Assembly: GCF_029962835.1 (NCBI RefSeq)
Contig: NC_080579.1
Coordinates: 310,001-374,000 of the forward strand
Direction of reading: 5' to 3'
Source: Magnolia sinica
Lineage: Eukaryota > Streptophyta > Magnoliopsida > Magnoliales > Magnoliaceae
DNA length: 64,000 nt
Below are positions 13,563 through 24,973 of the stretch, piece by piece; position 1 is the stretch's first letter; each line of letters opens with the position of its first letter. The notes beneath the pieces are model-generated. The model did no database searches. It was given only the letters and a program-made list of their open reading frames with translations, and was not told where the DNA came from. Position numbers and translations under genes: made by a program.

Positions 13563-14852
13563 TACTCATGCACTGCATGTAGAAAAAGGGAGAGTACCCT
13601 CGACGACTCCTCCTGATGACTGAGGGTCCTGCTGGGCGGCATAAAATCTGCCTTGGGCCTGCTGAGGAGGTGAAGGTCCCCTCTAAGGTCTCTGCTAATA
13701 CTACTGCCGCTGTGGCGGCCTGATCTGCTACCTCTGCTACTGTGGGGGAGGTCCTGGAGGCTGGTGTTGTGGTCGTTATTGCTGATGTGGTGGCTGTCGC
13801 GGAGATGGATGCGGTACCCTCGGCTGATGCTGCTGCGGATGGGGACACTCGTGCACACGATGTCATGTCCTACCGCATCCAAAGCAGGTACCTATGAACG
13901 GTCCTGAAGGTGGTGCTGGGGGTGCCACTGGTGCTCGGAATGCTGGGCGGGTCGTGCGCCACCGCTGTGAACGACGCTACTGGTGGGAACTATCAAAGGG
14001 CGCCTTCCTCTTCTGATCTCTCCTCTAGTCACGGGCTATCTGCAAATTGGCCCAATCTGACTTGTATATCTGGGCCCTCTCCACAATCTGCTCAAAAGTC
14101 GGAAGCATGTGTCCGATCACACGGATCCTGAGGGCAGGTCGCAAATCGTTCTCAAAACGGTGGGCCTTCCGCCCCTCATCATCAACAAGATACGTCGTGA
14201 ATCTCGATAGTAAGACGAAAGTGCCTCATACTTGGACACAGTCATGTCTTCCTGGACCAGAGACTCAAACTCTAATGCGCGTTGCTGGCCCACGTGCTCG
14301 AAAAAGAACTTCCGGTCAAACCAGTCTACAAATTCCTCCCAGGTCCACACAAAATCAGCTGCTACCGATCGGGGCGACAGATGCCCACCAATGTTGAGCC
14401 TCACCCTGGAGAAGGAATACAACTAATGGAACTCGCTGCTGGGTCGTACATCTCATGATGTCAAATATCTTCTCCACCTCGGAGCACCATATCTCTGCTA
14501 TAGTAGAGTCTAGCTCACCCCGAAAATATGGAGGTTTATGCTGTCGGAAGTCCTTGAGAAGGGCGCTCGCACTCTCCTGCTCAGCCTCGGCCGGTGTCAC
14601 AGTGGGACACCTGCTCTGCCCCTGAAGAATAACGGTCATCGCCTATAGCATCTACTGTAGCTGAGTGGCACTCACAGGCACGGTCGGATCTGCACCGGTA
14701 TCAGGTAGAGGAGTGGCAACCTCACGCTGAAAATCAAGAATATCCGGTGGTGGAGCGGGAGTCGTAGGTGGTAGAGCGGGAGTCGCAGGTGGTGGAGCGG
14801 GAGTCGCAGGTGGTAGAGCAAGATTCGTTCGGGTCGCTCTTCTAAGCATCAC
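13563..14852 (-). pseudogene. Gag and zinc-knuckle region of the fossil
   Basis: Minus-strand pieces show gag phrases such as FRQHKPPYFRGELD, AEIWCSEVEKIFDIM and WEEFVDWFDRKFF, which form the retrotransposon gag core. A CCHC-type zinc knuckle (pattern C-x2-C-x4-H-x4-C) lies near 13843-13890, followed by a low-complexity linker. A proline/alanine-threonine repeat near 14740-14820 is at the N-terminal side. Relic only. Confidence 0.78.
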
Positions 14853-15010
14853 GTCCTACAAGAAGGATCAAGGGCCTATCAGCCTTGAGAATTCTCGAAG
14901 GCATACATGTTAAGGATTTATGTCAGAAAATCGCTAAGTCATTAGGACTTGGAACCTATTCATTTTAAATTCATAGTAGATACGTGATGTGATCCTAAGG
15001 TATTTCCAAG

Positions 15011-15027
15011 TTATACTCTGATACTAA
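15011..15027 (-). other. Primer-binding site, initiator-Met tRNA type
   Basis: On the minus strand TTAGTATCAGAGTATAA matches the TGGTATCAGAGC pattern complementary to the 3' end of initiator tRNA-Met, which is used by most plant Ty3/gypsy elements. It sits just before gag, as expected. Confidence 0.65.
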
Positions 15028-15030
15028 CTA

Positions 15031-15095
15031 CTATCGACACCGGATTCGGTAATCGAAAATTTTGTGAGCCCAGTTTCCGAGTTTGGGGCATGACA
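15031..15095 (+). repeat. Inverted 65-bp copy of the LTR end at the right boundary
   Basis: Reverse-complemented, these 65 bp align to 5875-5939 with about 54 of 65 positions equal by hand count (TGTCAYGCCCCAAACTCG at the outer edge, GAATCCGGTG near the inner edge). The fossil's two outer ends are therefore the same LTR end in opposite orientations. A normal element would have directly repeated LTRs. The flanking GAATC duplication argues that this is a true insertion boundary. Confidence 0.75.
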
Positions 15096-16263
15096 GAATC
15101 TTATGCAAATCCCTTCTCAACACAAGGGTTCCAAGAAAAAGGGATGAGGGATCTTACCTAGACGATCAACGGAATGATTCTTGTGGTTGTGGTGTAGGGT
15201 TTTCCTTTGGAGGAGGGATAGGGAGTTGTAAGATTGGGTTTCATTGGCCCCACCTCGATCTAAGGTCCACCTTGCTCTTTTTCAATCTCTCTTTCTTCTC
15301 TCTTTACTCTTTTGCCCTCTCTTTACTCCTTGGTGGTTGTAGTAAATGAGAGAGTTATGAGAGAACTAGGGTTTATTTTCTAGACTTGGGCCCTTTGGCC
15401 TCAAGTTCCAACAACTTTCCAAAATAGCCCTCTAAGACTCCCTATTGGTGTTGGGGCTACCCTAACACTCCCTTGGCCACCAAATTTGGTGTGTAAGTGT
15501 CTCATGGCCCGATGAGGGGTCATGCAAAGTTTGAGAACAAATGGATGAACGAATATGGGTTTTATCGTACGGTTCTGATCTTTAAATGACCCTGTGGGAT
15601 CCATTTCAGTGATTGGGGTGGTTCTGGTGGCTCTCTGGCCATGAAACTTATAGGATAGGTGCTCCATGTCCTAATGAAGGGTCATGCAAATTTTGGGAAC
15701 GGTCGGATATGGGGTTTGATCGTACGGGTCTGATTTGCGATCAACGATTACCGTTCCGCGATCGGGTCCTAGATTTTGTAGACGGGCGTAGGAAAATACA
15801 TTAGACATTCACCATAAATTTAAAAGAAATTCGATGGCTGAAATGTCTCACATTTCAGTTTCATTTAAGAGTGCCAGATTTCAATTCTGGCCTTGGGTTG
15901 ATTGCATTTGACAAGTGTTGCTGGAATGGCATGAATAATTATTCCTGGGTGTCCACTGAGTCCGTTGTCCGCAATGGACCACAAGCCCAGTGAGATCTTT
16001 GGTTCCCTAAATTTTTAGATTTTTCCGACCTTCCTCGGTCGTTGTATGGCCCGCACGGGCTGTTGTTAAGTATGAACGGGTCATCTGGCTTGACGGCCCG
16101 CACTTGGTCCGATCATGACTAGACTGGTCTGCTCTAATGGGCTAATCCTCAGTTAATTAACTTGTGGTACCCCACCACGAGTGGTTCAAGCGAATGGTCT
16201 TGTGGCAAATCCTACATGGATGCCCCAGGACATTGTTCTAGTTGGACGAGACGTTACAGTCAA

Positions 16264-16440
16264 GCTATCCATCCATTTTGATAGCACATTTTAGAGCATA
16301 GGCCAAAAAATGAGCAGATCCAAATCTCAGATAGACCACATTATAGGAAACATTAGTGATTGAACACCCACCATTAAAAAGCTTCTAGAGCTTCACCTTT
16401 ATGTTTATTTGTCATCCAACTTGTTGATAAGGTAACACGG
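16264..16440. mobile_element. Mutator-like miniature element, partial copy
   Basis: Shows the family's core phrases in order: ATCCATCCATTTTGATAGC, CATTTTAGAGCATAGGCC, AAATGAGCAGATCCAAAT and GTCATCCAACTTGTTGATAAGG. The left end abuts the solo LTR's target duplication and only the left half is recognisable. Confidence 0.6.
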
Positions 16441-16446
16441 ACCATA

Positions 16447-16550
16447 CCTAAGTGATAGACTCACAAACATTTTAACACAAAGGTATGGGTTTGAGTACCC
16501 ATTGTAGCCTGGGTGCTTGGGTGTCTAAAAAAATATATAAGAAAAAAATC
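16447..16550 (+). mobile_element. tRNA-derived SINE relic
   Basis: AGTGATAGACTCA resembles a box A region, and ATGGGTTTGAGTACCCATTG holds a box B (GGTTTGAGTACC). An A-rich tail follows at 16528. The wording matches the other SINE relics in the window (29765, 36610, 63170). Diverged, and the polymerase III promoter is probably inactive. Confidence 0.5.
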
Positions 16551-16739
16551 ACATAAAATCATGATAAAGACAAATCACGAATATAATTTCCATATAAAAT
16601 TTATGCCCTCGAGAGGTTTTTATTGGTGAGCATTGACATTTTTTTTATTTTTATTTTTTTTTTTGGCCCAGTGCCTTAACATAAAAAATATTTATTTTTT
16701 CCCTTCATCTTAATCATGGTCTGTCTGACCTTATGAACA

Positions 16740-17190
16740 GGTTAGGATAGAAATTTAGCATCATAATCGGTGCTCTTTGGGCCCACCATTATATATGTGT
16801 TTCATCCATGCGGTTCATTTTTTTCTTTCTTTTTTTCAGATATGAGCCTAAAAAGGTAGATCCAAATCTCTAAAGTACCACACAATTAATTAAACGCCCT
16901 CTATTAAAAACTTGTCCAAGGCACTATAGTTTTTCGTTTTGTTTGTTTGTTTTCTTCTTCATTGAGGTCCGTGTAACATAATCAAGTAAAATAAATATCA
17001 CAGCCGGCATTAAGAGATTTTTAATAATAGACATTTAGTCAGTACTATTTTCCTGTGGTTTAGATTTAGATCTGGCTCATTTTTTTGGGTTAAGCTCTAA
17101 AATGATACCTAAATATAGATGGATGGCGTGGATAAAACACATACACCATGGTGGGCCAATAGAGCACCGACTAGTAGCCAAACCGTGTCC
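16740..17190. mobile_element. Mutator-like miniature inverted-repeat element, copy b
   Basis: Outer arms CGGTGCTCTTTGGGCCCACC (left) and GGTGGGCC...AGAGCACCG (right) pair as inverted repeats. The right end continues to CCAAACCGTGTCC at 17190, the reverse complement of the GGACGCGGTTTGG-type family terminus. The left terminus is eroded. No coding capacity. Confidence 0.68.
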
Positions 17191-17632
17191 TGATATTGTG
17201 TTATGCGGACCTCTATAGTGATGTGATGGATGATCAGAACCGCTGAAGAGGAAAGCCATGTGAGAAAAATGATCCTAGCCGCTTTTAATAAGTGTACTGA
17301 GAATGGTCAGGTTTTGCGTGCAATTACAGTATCATATGGTGGGGCCCACGTGATGTTGAGCAGGCAAGCCAATGAAAGTATGTATAGGGTCCACCAGAAG
17401 CTACTGATTACGAAAACAGTGAACGGCTGTAAGAAAGCGGGAGCATATATTTGCGGATACTGGCAGATGCATGATCGCATGTCAGCGCATTACTCATATT
17501 GTCTTGTATTTACCTGGAAAGATTCCCGACACACTTACTATTTCGTGTCGGATACGTGCTTCTCCGGTACGCTATTTTATGTCATGACGTCTACTCAACC
17601 TATGTTACTCCTCGTAACTAATCAGGCCTGTA

Positions 17633-18231
17633 CACGAACCGAGTTAGCTCGGTTAGCTTGCTTGACACGACTCGAAAAAGCTCGATTTGACCCAGTTTAA
17701 AACTGATTTCGAGTCGTGTCGAGCTTATTTTTTCAGCTTGAAAAAATTTCGAATGAGTTTGAGCTTACCCGAGCTTAACTCAACTCGGATGAAACCCAAC
17801 TTGAATCGAACTTGAGTCGAACCAATTCCATGACTTGATTACTTTAATATTGATGTTACTCACCAAGTGTTTGATGAAAGGATTCAACCAAGTGTGGCTG
17901 ATGGTAAGGAAGGTATTTATATGAAACAAGTACCTTTAAAAAAAAATTATATTACTTACAAGGTCTTTGATGAAATATTTGTAAAACAACTGCTACTGTT
18001 TTGCATACAGTAAGATTTTAAAGGTGCAATCCATGTGCTTGTGAAAATACTGCACTGATGAACTTGGCTTGATCTTGGCTTGAACTCAACTGGAACTGGC
18101 CCAAGCTATTGATTGAACCAAGCCAAGCTGACTAGTCAAGCTCATGGACCGAGCTGAGTCAAGTTCAAGCTGGGGTATCTTGCTAGCCAAGTCGAGCCGA
18201 GTTGGCAAAGCTCGACTCAAGTACACCTCTA
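17633..18231. mobile_element. hAT-like miniature with PPR-like gene fragments, copy D
   Basis: Ends CCTGTACACGAACC and AAGTACACCTCTA match the TIRs of the copies at 41647, 43739 and 46521, and AGCTCGA-type repeats fill both subterminal regions. The core contains two short coding-like stretches, DVTHQVFDE and YKVFDEI, and a third giving IHVLVKILH. These resemble the helices of pentatricopeptide repeats. I could not see a target duplication. It is the most diverged of the four copies. Confidence 0.65.
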
Positions 18232-20159
18232 CATGCCCTCTCAATGCCTACCCGATGGACCCGACTCCACCTTAGGTTTTCCCCATTTATTAGACCTGTT
18301 GAGAAATCAGGTTCGTCTCGGTCTCAACTCTTCCACTCGCTTAATAATTAGATAGGGTCCAATACATGAACCCGATTTAATCCATCCATTGGGTGGGCCA
18401 ACCATTTAAATACTCCTCCTTATACCAAATCCAACTTAAAAGATAGATATAAAGATAAAGACCCGCTGGAAGTACTTGAAACCAATCCTATCGGGTTGGA
18501 GTCTTCAAGAAATAGACACGGACCAGACAAGACTGAAAACCCGATTAATGGGTACCGCTATGATAGGACCTGATCCATTGATGGCCAGCATAGTCGAATG
18601 ATGGGTCACTTTATTCACCAACCGTAGAGCCGCATGTGTACATAGTTTGGTAGTCCACCCTACTATATCCATCCAGAAACAAGCATTGTAACTTAGACCG
18701 GTAGCTAACAGATTGTTTGAATTTGGGCTGTTAAAAGTTAAAATTCTTGAATTTTAATTTAGGTGGTCTAAAATCCTGGATTTTCACCACTTTCCATTAC
18801 CATAACTTGATTTTTGGATCGTCTTCCATAGTCATGATAGTCATTTCCGCATCTATCAAGGTACTCATATTCATCTATGCCGTTGAATGTTTTCACTTGC
18901 ATTTATATTATGATAATAAAATGATATAAAACTAAAGTTTTATACAATTATTATATAGATTATATCATAGAAAAAAATTAACCATATTACAAGAAAAAAA
19001 TGAACTTTTTTTTAAAAAAATTATGAAATTAACCGGCCCACTTTTATAGGCTAGTAGATGTTGGGAATTTACTTTATTTTATTTTATTATTTGTTTCCAA
19101 AGTTGTTTTACAATTAGCTCAGTGTAATAACCATCTCATGTTGTATAGGCATTTCTTGTTTAAAAACATTTAATTCATTACATTTATTATCTTATAAATA
19201 TACGGCAAAATAATTATAGGAATCTAAGAATTAAAATCCAATCCAAGCCCCCCAATAGGGTTTTTTAAATTTAGGTTTTTGAAAATCCTTATCGTAACCA
19301 ATAAAAATCCTGGATTTTAATTCCAACACACCTTTGATGTTGTAATTTCTCCATCTCGCATGCATGATGAATTTAAGCTTTTCATTAGATGGGGTATGTT
19401 GTTTAGATCTTATGGCCTAGAAATCATGTCATTTCAAACCTCTGGCGGGCCGGCCACAATATATTAAAAACACCATCAATTTTACTCTGTACGTTATGGC
19501 TTACCTTATGAGTGACATAAATGTTACTGTGTACATCATGGCTTACCTTATGAGTGAAATAAATGTCTTGTATCCATAACGATACATCCATAAAAGTCAT
19601 TATACAATATGAATGAATGTGAAATGGGGTAATTGGTTTCGTAGGAATGTATTGACCATTATAGATATTGTAAGGGTGGTTATGATGCATGACAAACATC
19701 ACCGCATAACGGTTGAAAAACAACTAATCCTTTTTTCTATGTAAATGCATTTTTTAAAAACTTTTATCATTCTAAAAACTTTCTTACGTTATAATAGATT
19801 TCAAACACTTGTGCTATAGTCTTTAAAATTAAAATAGTAGATTGAATTGATTTAGGTGAATAAAAGCCTTGAAAGTCATTTTTTCAAAAAAAGAATAAGA
19901 GATATATATGCAATTTATTCAATTTCTAATTCTAATGCTTAATTGTGATGTATAAACATTAGAGACACATAACTATGTTTATAAATTTACTAAACAACCT
20001 AATACAACACTCACACCAAAGAGTAAACCATTATGCTACCATAAATATATTCAAAATAAAAAAAAATGAATATAGATTTAAAATATTTACATTATTCTAG
20101 ATTTTCTACATATTATTTCAATTTTATTTTTATTTTTTCGTGAATTATTTAACCATTAT
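18232..20159. other. Intergenic, AT-rich, no gene seen
   Basis: 18250-18700 has mixed wording without a bounded element. 18720-19330 begins and ends with related TTTTAATT-rich, AAATCCTGGATTTT-type phrases in opposite orientation (AAATCCTGGATTTTCACC near 18770, AAAATCCTGGATTTTAATTCC near 19310) and may be a diverged TIR element. 19483-19566 is a two-copy 42-bp tandem duplication (TACTCTGTACG / TACTGTGTACA). Nothing else is supportable. Confidence 0.4.
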
Positions 20160-20268
20160 GAAAGTCATATTAGTCGTTACACCCTCATATCACCTATTAT
20201 GACAGATACTTATATCGGTAACGGTCATGACTGTTACCGCCACCATTACCGGCGCAGAATACTTGAGT
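20160..20268. mobile_element. Fragment of the CGTAACGG hAT miniature family
   Basis: GGTAACGGTCATGACTGTTACC followed shortly by CAGAATACTTG matches, with changes, the right end of the family whose better copies lie at 39777, 40288, 41490 and 53598. The left part is lost or unrecognisable. Confidence 0.4.
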
Positions 20269-20785
20269 AAAGTAGATCAACAATCCAAGCGATTGATGGA
20301 TAGCCTAAGCTGACGTATCTATGCTAACATATAGATCTAAGGGATTCATAGTTTGGTGATCCAAACTATCATGGTGATCCAAACTATCAATTTGATGGGC
20401 CCCACCAGAGAATATTAACAACCTGATGATGACTCCTTTAGGATAGATTTTATTTGTCGGGGATTCTATTTTGGTGATTGATGACCAAATGACCTTGTTT
20501 CAATCAACCATTCCCATGTACTCTAGCTACAACAATGTTGTATTTTCACCCCTGTATTTTTTTAATATTTGAGTAATTAAATAAAAAGGAAATGAATCCA
20601 TGTTAAATGATACCTAAAACATCCGAAAGCATGTTGTGGGGCCCACTTGAATTTTGAAATGGCCTGAAGTTTGGTGTGGCCCATCAACGAAATGAAACAC
20701 ACACAATAGATGGGTTGGATGTCTTAACTACATTTTAGAAGAACCTGTCATGTATGGTCTGAGGCCTACATAGTACCATGGCACT

Positions 20786-21275
20786 GGACGCGGATTGCGG
20801 CCTACCCCCGTCCGGACAGTAATCCGTCCGGGCAGGGCTCTTTGGGGCCCGCCGTGATGTAAGTGTTTTATCCACGCCGTTCATCACTTTTCTCATATCA
20901 TTTTAAGGTATGCTACAAAAAATGAAGCATATCCACAGCTTAAGTGGACCGCATAAAAGGAAGCTGCAGCGATAATGACACCCACCATTGAAACCTTTCT
21001 AAGGGCCACTGGGATATTTTTTTTTACCATCCAACCTAATAATAAGGTCATGCAGACTTTGATGAAGTGAAAATACAAATATCAGATTGATCCGAAACTT
21101 CTCCAACTCCAAAGAAGTTTTTAATGGTGGATGTTCAATCTCCACTTTATGGTCCACTTAAGCCCTGGACCTGCCTCATTTTTTGGTTCATAACTCAAAT
21201 GATATGAGAAAAACGATGAACGGCGTGGATAAAACACTTAAATCACTGTGGGCCCCACAGAGCCAATCCGCGTCC
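20786..21275. mobile_element. Mutator-like miniature inverted-repeat element, best copy (c)
   Basis: Termini GGACGCGGATTG (20786) and CAATCCGCGTCC (21275) are perfect inverted repeats. The 9-bp sequence CATGGCACT is duplicated on both sides (20777-20785 and 21276-21284). A 9-bp duplication is the signature of the Mutator superfamily. Internally the arms (GGGGCCCGCCGTGATGTAAG on the left, its complement GTGGGCCCCAC on the right) and the GTGGTCCACTT-type inner arms can pair over more than 150 bp. There is no transposase, so it depended on another element. This copy defines the family found at least ten more times here. Confidence 0.82.
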
Positions 21276-22512
21276 CATGGCACTTCCCTTTATAAAAGAA
21301 ACAGCCAACCATCAAATATTAGGTGGCTTGGATCTTCCTATAAAAGGCCAAATAGTAGGTGGCTTGGATCTTCCTATAGTAGATTTCTTAGGCATTATTA
21401 CCTTTTGATGGTTGGGCCATTCGTTCAGCAGTCTAAATCACCAATCCATGGGTCCCACTTTGTACAACCCCTGAGAAGCCTGTTTGTTCGGTGATGCAGA
21501 TCAGAAGATCCTAGCCATCCAATCTTTGGGCCTTTCAATTTTGAGTGAGTAGTTTTTCGATACACTAGGACGTCTGGGTCATCCAATCATAGTCCTACTT
21601 ATACAACTAGGGTCCATGGTTGGATGATCCAGACTGTTAATCAGATGGGCCCCACAGATGATAGCATGTGCACCCAAATCTCCCTGGTTAGAAAATCCTA
21701 GCCATCCAATCTTCTTTCTTTTACATGAAGGTGGGCCATTGTTGTCTTTCTTTCCTTGACCGTCTATTTTAATTAAGGCTGAGGACCTTCATCAGATGAA
21801 CGGTTTGGATCACTGTATGATGGTCCCAATCAGATAATTGGTTTGATGTAAAAGTGAGTTATGGCATTTTCGATACAGTGTGAATTAACTGGGGCCGTCC
21901 CTTTCCACTTTCAATACACAAACGATCGTACGAATCTAATAGCAGCTTGACACGATTAAAATGGTCCCCACATCACGTTTTGAGGCATATCTCCACTCCC
22001 AAACAAGATCAAATGTGTGGGCGTTTTCAAATCTAGATTTATGCCGGGGATGGTGGGCCCCACCTTACTTTTCTTGACATGCATTGAAAGCTTTGGGGGG
22101 TGGGCCCCACATTTGTCCATGTCTACCAAAAATCATAATAATAAAATCCTCATCCCATCATGTAATGCCATTCAGGAATGCTTATCTTTTATTTGGTACG
22201 ACATGGGCCTACCCTCCATCTTACCCAATCAATAATAATACACGCGTGCGTGCTATACCCTTCACCAATTCCTTCATCTATACCTGCCAACCTTGCAAAT
22301 GCGTGGAACATCTGATCCGTCCATCGAGTGGGGCCCACTGCATAGTCATCAAATGTGCCGTAGAGAATGGGTTTGCTTTGGTCCAACTGATGAGACTACT
22401 GGCATGTTTCGTTTAAGGGCATCTACAAGCAATATGGGCCCAAAACTGATGGAGGGCTTGGATGTTCCGCACGCGTGTCACCTTGGAACTTAATTGCGTG
22501 TGGGGGAGGGGA
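21276..22512. other. Intergenic, no gene seen
   Basis: A 38-bp tandem duplication (GGTGGCTTGGATCTTCCTAT at about 21321 and 21359) is present. Between it and 22512 are scattered GGGCCCCAC-type phrases, probably old miniature-element debris, but no bounded element. Short frames here look like chance. Confidence 0.4.
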
Positions 22513-23030
22513 TCGGATTGGATGTTGACCCCAGCCCCTCCCAGCTAGGTGGTGTTGGGAGCTGTGGGACCATGTGTTTTATATCCACACCGTCCATTGG
22601 TTTTTCTAGCTCATTTTAGGGAACGAGCCCGAAATGAAGCAGATCCAAAAGCTCAAGTGGACCACACCACAGCAACAGTGGGATAATGTCACCTACTGTT
22701 TGAAACCTTCCAAGGGCCCACCTTAATGTTTACTTTCCATCCAACCTCTTGATAAGGTCACACGGAACTGGATGAAGGGAAAACACAAATATCAGTTTGA
22801 TCCAAAACTTGTGTAAGTCCTAAGAAGTTTTGAATGATAGGCATTCAATCACCGCTCTGTCCTGTGGTGTGGTCCACTTGAGCTTTTGATCTTCTTCATT
22901 TTTGGATTCATGCACTAAAATAATCTATAAAAATAGATGGACGGCGTGGATAAAATACATACATCACGATGGGCCCCACAGCGCCCAACACCACCTAATC
23001 TGCTTAGGTGGGGGTGTCTCGGACGTTTTC
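22513..23030. mobile_element. Mutator-like miniature inverted-repeat element, copy d
   Basis: Contains every core phrase of the family in order: CTAGGTGGTGTTGGGAGC, GTTTTATATCCACACCGTCC, AGCTCAAGTGGACCACACC, CCTCTTGATAAGGTCACACG, GTGGTGTGGTCCACTTGAGC and GGCCCCACAGCGCCCAACAC. The arms fold back on each other. The outer limits are approximate. Confidence 0.75.
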
Positions 23031-23171
23031 ATAACTCAAATATTTAGAAGCGTGAGGATCAAGGGCTACGATTGTCTCTAATCCATTAGTTTGGATATTC
23101 CCAAGTCGGCAGGGAATATTAGGACGCGAATTTCATGTGCCCCGGCCAACATGAAGTTTAAGGGGGAAGCT

Positions 23172-23615
23172 ATGTGGGGCCTACAGAGGTGCTTGTGAGA
23201 AATCGACTCGATCCATCATTTTAGCAAGCTCACAGTAGGACAGAAGTCCAAAAATGAAACAGATCTGAAACTCAGGTGGGCCACTCCAGACGAAACAGCA
23301 GTGATTGAACATCCACCATTGGAATCTTTGCGGGGCTACAGAAATTTTGGATCGGGATGATATTCGTACCTACAAATCATCCCATTGGTAATAACCTTAT
23401 GGACGGTTTGAATGGCATATAAACATTATGATGAGCTCCAGGAAGCTTTCAACGGCAGGCATTTCCATTCTCACAGTTTCTTATCGTGTGACCCACCTGA
23501 GTCTTGGATTTTACTCATGTTTGGACTTCTATCCTATTGTGAGGTTCCACAACTGATGGACGGAGTGGATTTCCGAAAGAAATCTCAGCAGGCCCCGCAT
23601 AGCTTCCACCTACAG
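23172..23615. mobile_element. Mutator-like miniature inverted-repeat element, copy e
   Basis: The same layout as its neighbour at 22513 but more diverged: TGTGGGGCCTACAGAGGTGC at the left pairs with GGCCCCGCATAGCTTCCACC at the right, and inside are AAATGAAACAGATCTGAAAC and the complementary TGGATTTTACTCAT region. An internal open frame of 79 codons is a by-product of the palindrome arm. Confidence 0.65.
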
Positions 23616-24644
23616 GAACTTTGTGGTAGGTTATGGAGCATGTTATTTTAAAACCAACCACCCAGATCACATTATTCGTGGAGGAAGTGGGGCAGATCAA
23701 AATCATGCGGTCCATATCTCTAGAGAACCAACTGACACATGTATTTTGTCTACCTTGTTTATCTTTTCTCTGTGAAGTTTTAAATTGAGAATTATGGGGG
23801 CCCACGTGGTGTGTATGAAATCCAGGTCGTCCAATAGGTGGACCAGACCATCATAAGGTGGACCACACTAAAAATAACATAAACCACCCAAAAAAAAAAA
23901 AAATTCCGATTTCACGGGCGACACATCTGATGATTATTCGACCTGTCATACATTTTTGATTCGTGTGATCATCACGGTTGGTATTCATTTATTGGACGAG
24001 TTGGATGTCGTACACATGATAGGCCCACAATTCTCAGCTACATCACATTTTTAAAGAATAAATAAATAATCAATGCTATTTGGTAATGTGTCCCCTGGGG
24101 GAGGCATTATTTGGTAAAATCCGGGTTCCCCATGAATTTTTTTGTTAAAAATCCCTATAAATATTTTTCAATCTAGCACTTTTGTGGGGATGGGCCCACC
24201 TTTTCAAGGAAATAAGGTGGATGATCCTGAAAGGGACTGGCAATGTTGGACAAGAACAGCCCACGTTACGGTACTAACCACCGAAATGTTGGACATGGAA
24301 ATGGATGGTTCATAATTAATATTATCATATGAGCCTTATCCCAACTAATCGGTTCGACCCGGCGGTTCATGTTCTACCATTCTACCATGCCCACAACCTT
24401 TTAATAGTTTCAGGGCCTGATAATAGAACTGGCATCCAATAGGAACTGACGGGTGCATATGAACAAAATCCAACCCAAACCAGAAGATTGGCCCATATCC
24501 GGGTTGAGATGGCAGTTGTAGCCATGGACCAACCTTGCCCAATGATCAGCCCAACCTGGCTCAGCCTGTCATGCATGTCCCTATTAATTTTTGGGCCGAG
24601 CCCAAACAGGCCCAGCTCAAACCCATATGTACAGGACACTAGGG
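23616..24644. other. Intergenic, no gene seen
   Basis: Mixed GTGGGCCCAC-type debris (23800-23880, 24180-24250), a short poly(A) run at 23889-23902 and otherwise unremarkable sequence. No bounded element or coding region supported. Confidence 0.4.
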
Positions 24645-24802
24645 GTGCACATGGGTCGGTTCGGTCTAGGTCTAGGGTGAAACTAGAACCGAACTGTTGT
24701 TAACGGTTCCAGGAAAATCAGAACCAGAACCAGACTATTTTTACCCTAGAACAGAACTGTAAAAACCAGTTCAGTTTCGAATCGGTTTTATAGTTTTGGG
24801 CA

Positions 24803-24823
24803 AGAGATAGAGAGAGAGAGAAC

Positions 24824-24864
<41 letters not shown>
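24803..24864. repeat. (GA)n microsatellite
   Basis: A nearly pure GA dinucleotide run interrupted by ACCAAA near the start. The longest uninterrupted part is about 36 bp. Confidence 0.9.
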
Positions 24865-24865
<1 letters not shown>

Positions 24866-24901
24866 AGCATGGGTAGCTTGAAGAGAATCAAGAGATTAGG
24901 G

Positions 24902-24902
<1 letters not shown>

Positions 24903-24972
<70 letters not shown>
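24903..24972. repeat. (TA)n microsatellite
   Basis: About 34 TA units without interruption. It is the longest simple repeat in the window, likely highly variable between individuals and able to extrude as a cruciform. Confidence 0.95.

Positions 24973-24973
<1 letters not shown>

Larger units (their letters stand above)
5875..15095 (-). mobile_element. Ty3/gypsy chromovirus fossil (Tekay/Del-like), nested
   Basis: The insertion is bounded by TGTCACGCCCC at 5875 and GGGGCATGACA at 15095, with GAATC duplicated on both sides (5870-5874, 15096-15100). Read on the minus strand, the order is primer site, gag with a zinc knuckle, protease, reverse transcriptase, RNase H, integrase, chromodomain, polypurine tract and a long LTR. 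Integrase downstream of RNase H places it in Ty3/gypsy, and the C-terminal chromodomain plus an LTR over 4 kb suggest the Tekay/Del clade. The coding region is clearly broken, with on the order of ten or more interruptions. It is a fossil. Its age is moderate: domains are still easy to read but decayed. It lies inside the older solo LTR. Confidence 0.88.
4036..16258 (-). mobile_element. Solo LTR of a Ty3/gypsy-type element, split by a younger insertion
   Basis: The left end begins TGTAACACCC at 4036 and the right end finishes GACGTTACA at 16258. The 5-bp duplication GTCAA flanks both ends (4031-4035 and 16259-16263), so both belong to one insertion. After removing the 9.2-kb inner element, about 3.0 kb remains (4036-5874 plus 15101-16258) and shows no gag or pol similarity. 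This fits a solo LTR left by recombination between the two LTRs of a former element. Reverse-strand orientation is inferred from the CCAGGGTGTTACA-type end, which is usually the 3' end of such LTRs. It is older than the inner element, because that element interrupts it. Confidence 0.75.

Noticed and set aside
17230-17700. 156-codon plus-strand frame
   Set aside because: Runs from a Mutator-like end into an hAT miniature's terminus and shows no family motif; the last third is transposon TIR sequence, so the length is probably chance.
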